A stretch of 6,790 nt of DNA, taken from Undibacterium sp. (lineage in GTDB: Bacteria > Pseudomonadota > Gammaproteobacteria > Burkholderiales > Burkholderiaceae_D). The notes beneath the pieces were generated by a model. That model made no database searches and was not told the origin of the DNA. It saw nothing but the letters and a program-made list of their open reading frames with translations. Every line of letters starts with the position of its first letter. Position 1 is the first letter of the stretch. Positions 4,924-6,790 of this stretch are shown here, piece by piece. A program made the position numbers and the translations under genes. The stretch lies in assembly GCA_019752975.1 (NCBI GenBank), contig JAIELM010000392.1:1-6790 (forward strand). Reading direction: 5' to 3'.

Positions 4924-6645
4924 ATGTCCACTATCGCCAAATCAAATTTCATGAAACTGCCAATTTACATAGTCACCTTGTTGACAATAGCTACGTTCAA
5001 TAGTGCTTTAGTGCAAGCCCAAAATACGGTGAACACGACGCCATCAACAGCACCATCGGGCGTGCTATCCGTGCAAGAAATTTCGCGTCTAGCGCAAGAG
5101 TCAGATGCAAAAAAGGACTACTTGAATGCCGCAAAATATTATCGACAACTGAGTGAGTTGGACGCCAAAAATGTGAATCATCCTTACAATGCGGCTTGCG
5201 CATATGCACTTGCGACCAAAACAGATCTCGCTTTTAGTTGGTTAGAACGAGCCATTAAGGCGGGCTATGTCGATATCGCACACTTAAAAAAAGATACCGA
5301 CCTTGACAGCTTGCATCTAGACGCACGATGGCCAGATCTACTGGTCCAATTAGAATTGCGTATCAAACGCGATGCAAGTCTTTACAATTCCGAGGTCTGG
5401 AAAATCGCTTATGCGGATCAATTCACCGAAGATCAACGGGTAGCGGGGCTATCCAAATTATGGTCTGAAGTGAAGTTTGGATTTGTGTTCACCGATACGC
5501 TCAAAGATCTCGATTGGGACGCTGTGTATATTCGCTATTTACCCAAAGTCCGCGCTGCTACAAATACGCTTCAATATTACCGAATCTTGATGGAGATGAC
5601 CGCTTTATTAAAAGACGGTCATAGCCGAGTTATCCCGCCTAAAGACCTATTGGAAAGCCACTTTGCCCAAACACTATTGAAGACTGCAATGATAGAAAAT
5701 CGCGTCATCATTACTGAAGTCAATGATGAGACTTTGCGTCAACAAGGTTTATTAGTCGGCATGGAAATAGTCAGTGTGAATGCACTTCCCGTCAAACAAT
5801 ATGCGCAAGAACAACTCATGCCTTTGATTAGTGCTTCAACCAAACAGGACATGGATCGTCGTATTTATGGCTCGCAATTTTTGATGGGTGCTCTGGATGA
5901 AGCAATCCAGCTCGGAACGATAGACGAGCAGGGCAAAAAGAATAATTTCACAATATTCCGCGTTAATAATGCAACACGCGCGAAAGCTGGCGCCGCAAAA
6001 CCAGTAGCAGCTTTTGAATGGCGCATGTTAGAAGGTCAAATCGCTTATGTTGCGCTCAATTCATTTGGCAATGACACTGCCGCGCGTGAATATCTTGCAG
6101 CATTTCCAGAAATAGCCAAAGCCAAAAGTATCATTTTTGATCTACGCAAAAATGGGGGTGGTAATGGCGGTGTAGGCTATAGAATTTTGAGCACCTTAAG
6201 TCCGAAAAATTTTGAAGTATCCGCCTCGTCCACCAGAGAATATAAGCCTACACTCAGAGCATGGGGACAAGCCGAAGGCGTATTCAATTTCGACTCGCGT
6301 CCAGTATCAGCAGACCAAGCGCATCAATTTACCGGCAAGGTCGTGGTGCTGTCCGCAGCACAGACCTACTCCGCCGCCGAAGATTTCTTAGTCGCTTTTG
6401 ACACAATGAAACGTGGAATGATCATCGGCGAACCATCAGGTGGAAGTACCGGTCAGCCCTTAGTCATCAATTTACCTGGCGAAGGAATGGCCACTATCGT
6501 CAGCAAAAATGATAGCTATCCCAACGGCAAAGCCTTTGTTGGCGTTGGTGTGCAGCCACATCGTCTAGTAATGCCTACGGTGAGTGATTTTAGATCAGGC
6601 AAGGATAAAGTCTTGCAGGCAGCGATTGAGGAAGTGAGGAAATAG
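4924..6645 (+). CDS. Secreted TPR-like + S41 family peptidase (tail-specific/tricorn-core type)
   Basis: The 573-aa protein should be exported: residues 1-32 form a Sec signal (KLPIYIVTLLTIATFNSALVQA before QN). Residues about 50-145 are alpha-helical and TPR-like (DYLNAAKYYRQLSELD, NAACAYALATKTDLAFSWLERAIKAGY, then the DLDSLHLDARWPDLL end motif). Residues about 165-240 form the S41 N-terminal helical part and include LLKDGHSRV, with His233 a candidate catalytic histidine. Residues 258-300 look PDZ-like (VIITEVNDETLRQQGLLVGMEIVSVNALPV). Residues about 370-560 are the TSPc catalytic domain: IIFDLRKNGGGNGG at 403-416, VVVLSAAQTYSAAEDF with Ser483 the likely nucleophile, and GEPSGGSTGQP at 502-512. 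The Ser plus DGH pattern fits tricorn/IRBP-like S41 members more than the Ser-Lys CtpA type. Its target is unknown. ATG 4924 has a weak AAGAAG upstream; ATG 4951 would also leave a workable signal peptide. Late GVGVQPH has His where many relatives have Asp. Confidence 0.88.
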   Translation: MSTIAKSNFMKLPIYIVTLLTIATFNSALVQAQNTVNTTPSTAPSGVLSVQEISRLAQESDAKKDYLNAAKYYRQLSELDAKNVNHPYNAACAYALATKTDLAFSWLERAIKAGYVDIAHLKKDTDLDSLHLDARWPDLLVQLELRIKRDASLYNSEVWKIAYADQFTEDQRVAGLSKLWSEVKFGFVFTDTLKDLDWDAVYIRYLPKVRAATNTLQYYRILMEMTALLKDGHSRVIPPKDLLESHFAQTLLKTAMIENRVIITEVNDETLRQQGLLVGMEIVSVNALPVKQYAQEQLMPLISASTKQDMDRRIYGSQFLMGALDEAIQLGTIDEQGKKNNFTIFRVNNATRAKAGAAKPVAAFEWRMLEGQIAYVALNSFGNDTAAREYLAAFPEIAKAKSIIFDLRKNGGGNGGVGYRILSTLSPKNFEVSASSTREYKPTLRAWGQAEGVFNFDSRPVSADQAHQFTGKVVVLSAAQTYSAAEDFLVAFDTMKRGMIIGEPSGGSTGQPLVINLPGEGMATIVSKNDSYPNGKAFVGVGVQPHRLVMPTVSDFRSGKDKVLQAAIEEVRK

Positions 6646-6778
6646 GTGAAGGCCTAACTTGGCGAACGAGCACAAGTGAAAGCATGATAATCCTAAAATC
6701 CTCTGTTGGACAGCTATGAGTGTGCATTTTTTCGGCTCTCTGACTAGGCGCGACGACGACGCAACCTACCACGTTGCT

Positions 6779-6784
6779 AGGAGG
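6779..6784 (+). promoter_or_regulatory. Strong Shine-Dalgarno for a gene starting just outside the window
   Basis: AGGAGG at 6779-6784 is followed by AGTAAC to the window end, so a start codon at or just after 6790 would be ideally spaced. The 145 bases after the peptidase stop contain no other gene. A TTTTTT run at 6727-6732 has no close stem before it, so no terminator is called and read-through from the peptidase gene is possible. Confidence 0.6.
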
Positions 6785-6790
6785 AGTAAC

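Noticed and set aside
4818..5003. 61-aa plus-strand open frame before the peptidase
   Set aside because: It overlaps the peptidase signal peptide in another frame and has no ribosome binding site or familiar sequence.
6670..6732. GCACA ... TGTGC followed by T-run as terminator of the peptidase gene
   Set aside because: The arms are only 5 bp and about 46 bases apart, too weak for a terminator.
6590..6772. 60-aa minus-strand frame at the right end
   Set aside because: It overlaps the peptidase end antisense, has no ribosome binding site on its strand and no recognisable motif.

Overview
The window reads like a stretch of a Gram-negative chromosome, most likely a betaproteobacterium of the Oxalobacteraceae/Burkholderiales type. 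That assignment is an inference. It rests on an outer-membrane TonB-dependent receptor with an N-terminal carboxypeptidase-regulatory-like domain, Sec and lipoprotein signal peptides, AGGAG-type ribosome binding sites and moderate GC. No rRNA, tRNA, CRISPR array, transposase or phage gene was seen.

Layout. Minus strand, left part: the first 31 codons after the start of an EngB/YihA-like GTPase (1-96, cut by the window edge). It starts directly after the stop codon of a TonB-dependent receptor (97-2079) that lacks roughly the last third of its barrel. Upstream of the receptor lies a 22-bp palindrome resembling a LacI-type operator, then a D-hexose-6-phosphate mutarotase (2332-3171). A 178-bp divergent intergenic region with a perfect 12-bp palindrome separates this from the plus-strand genes. 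These are a DUF2807-type lipoprotein (3350-4612), a 311-bp gap full of inverted repeats, and a secreted TPR + S41 tail-specific-protease-like enzyme (4924-6645). The window ends on a textbook Shine-Dalgarno (6779-6784) whose start codon must lie just outside.

How the genes may work together. The mutarotase and receptor are co-directional and fit a sugar uptake/utilisation locus: outer-membrane import, then anomer interconversion of hexose-6-phosphate in the cytoplasm, with a possible sugar-responsive repressor at the palindrome. The lipoprotein and the peptidase are both exported, but nothing in the sequence shows that they share a pathway.

Main points of interest. (1) The receptor-to-EngB junction at about 97-120, with a sharp composition change, looks like a chimeric assembly joint or a real rearrangement. 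(2) The lipoprotein carries 14 GSG/GPG repeats whose spacing alternates strictly 20, 19, 20, 19 residues (exact 117-bp DNA period, seven times), with proline only in the second member of each pair. (3) The 4613-4923 gap contains two mutually exclusive stems sharing one arm, one of which loops out three tandem 9-bp repeats, followed by another two-part hairpin. I did not find convincing evidence for a wholly new multi-gene system.
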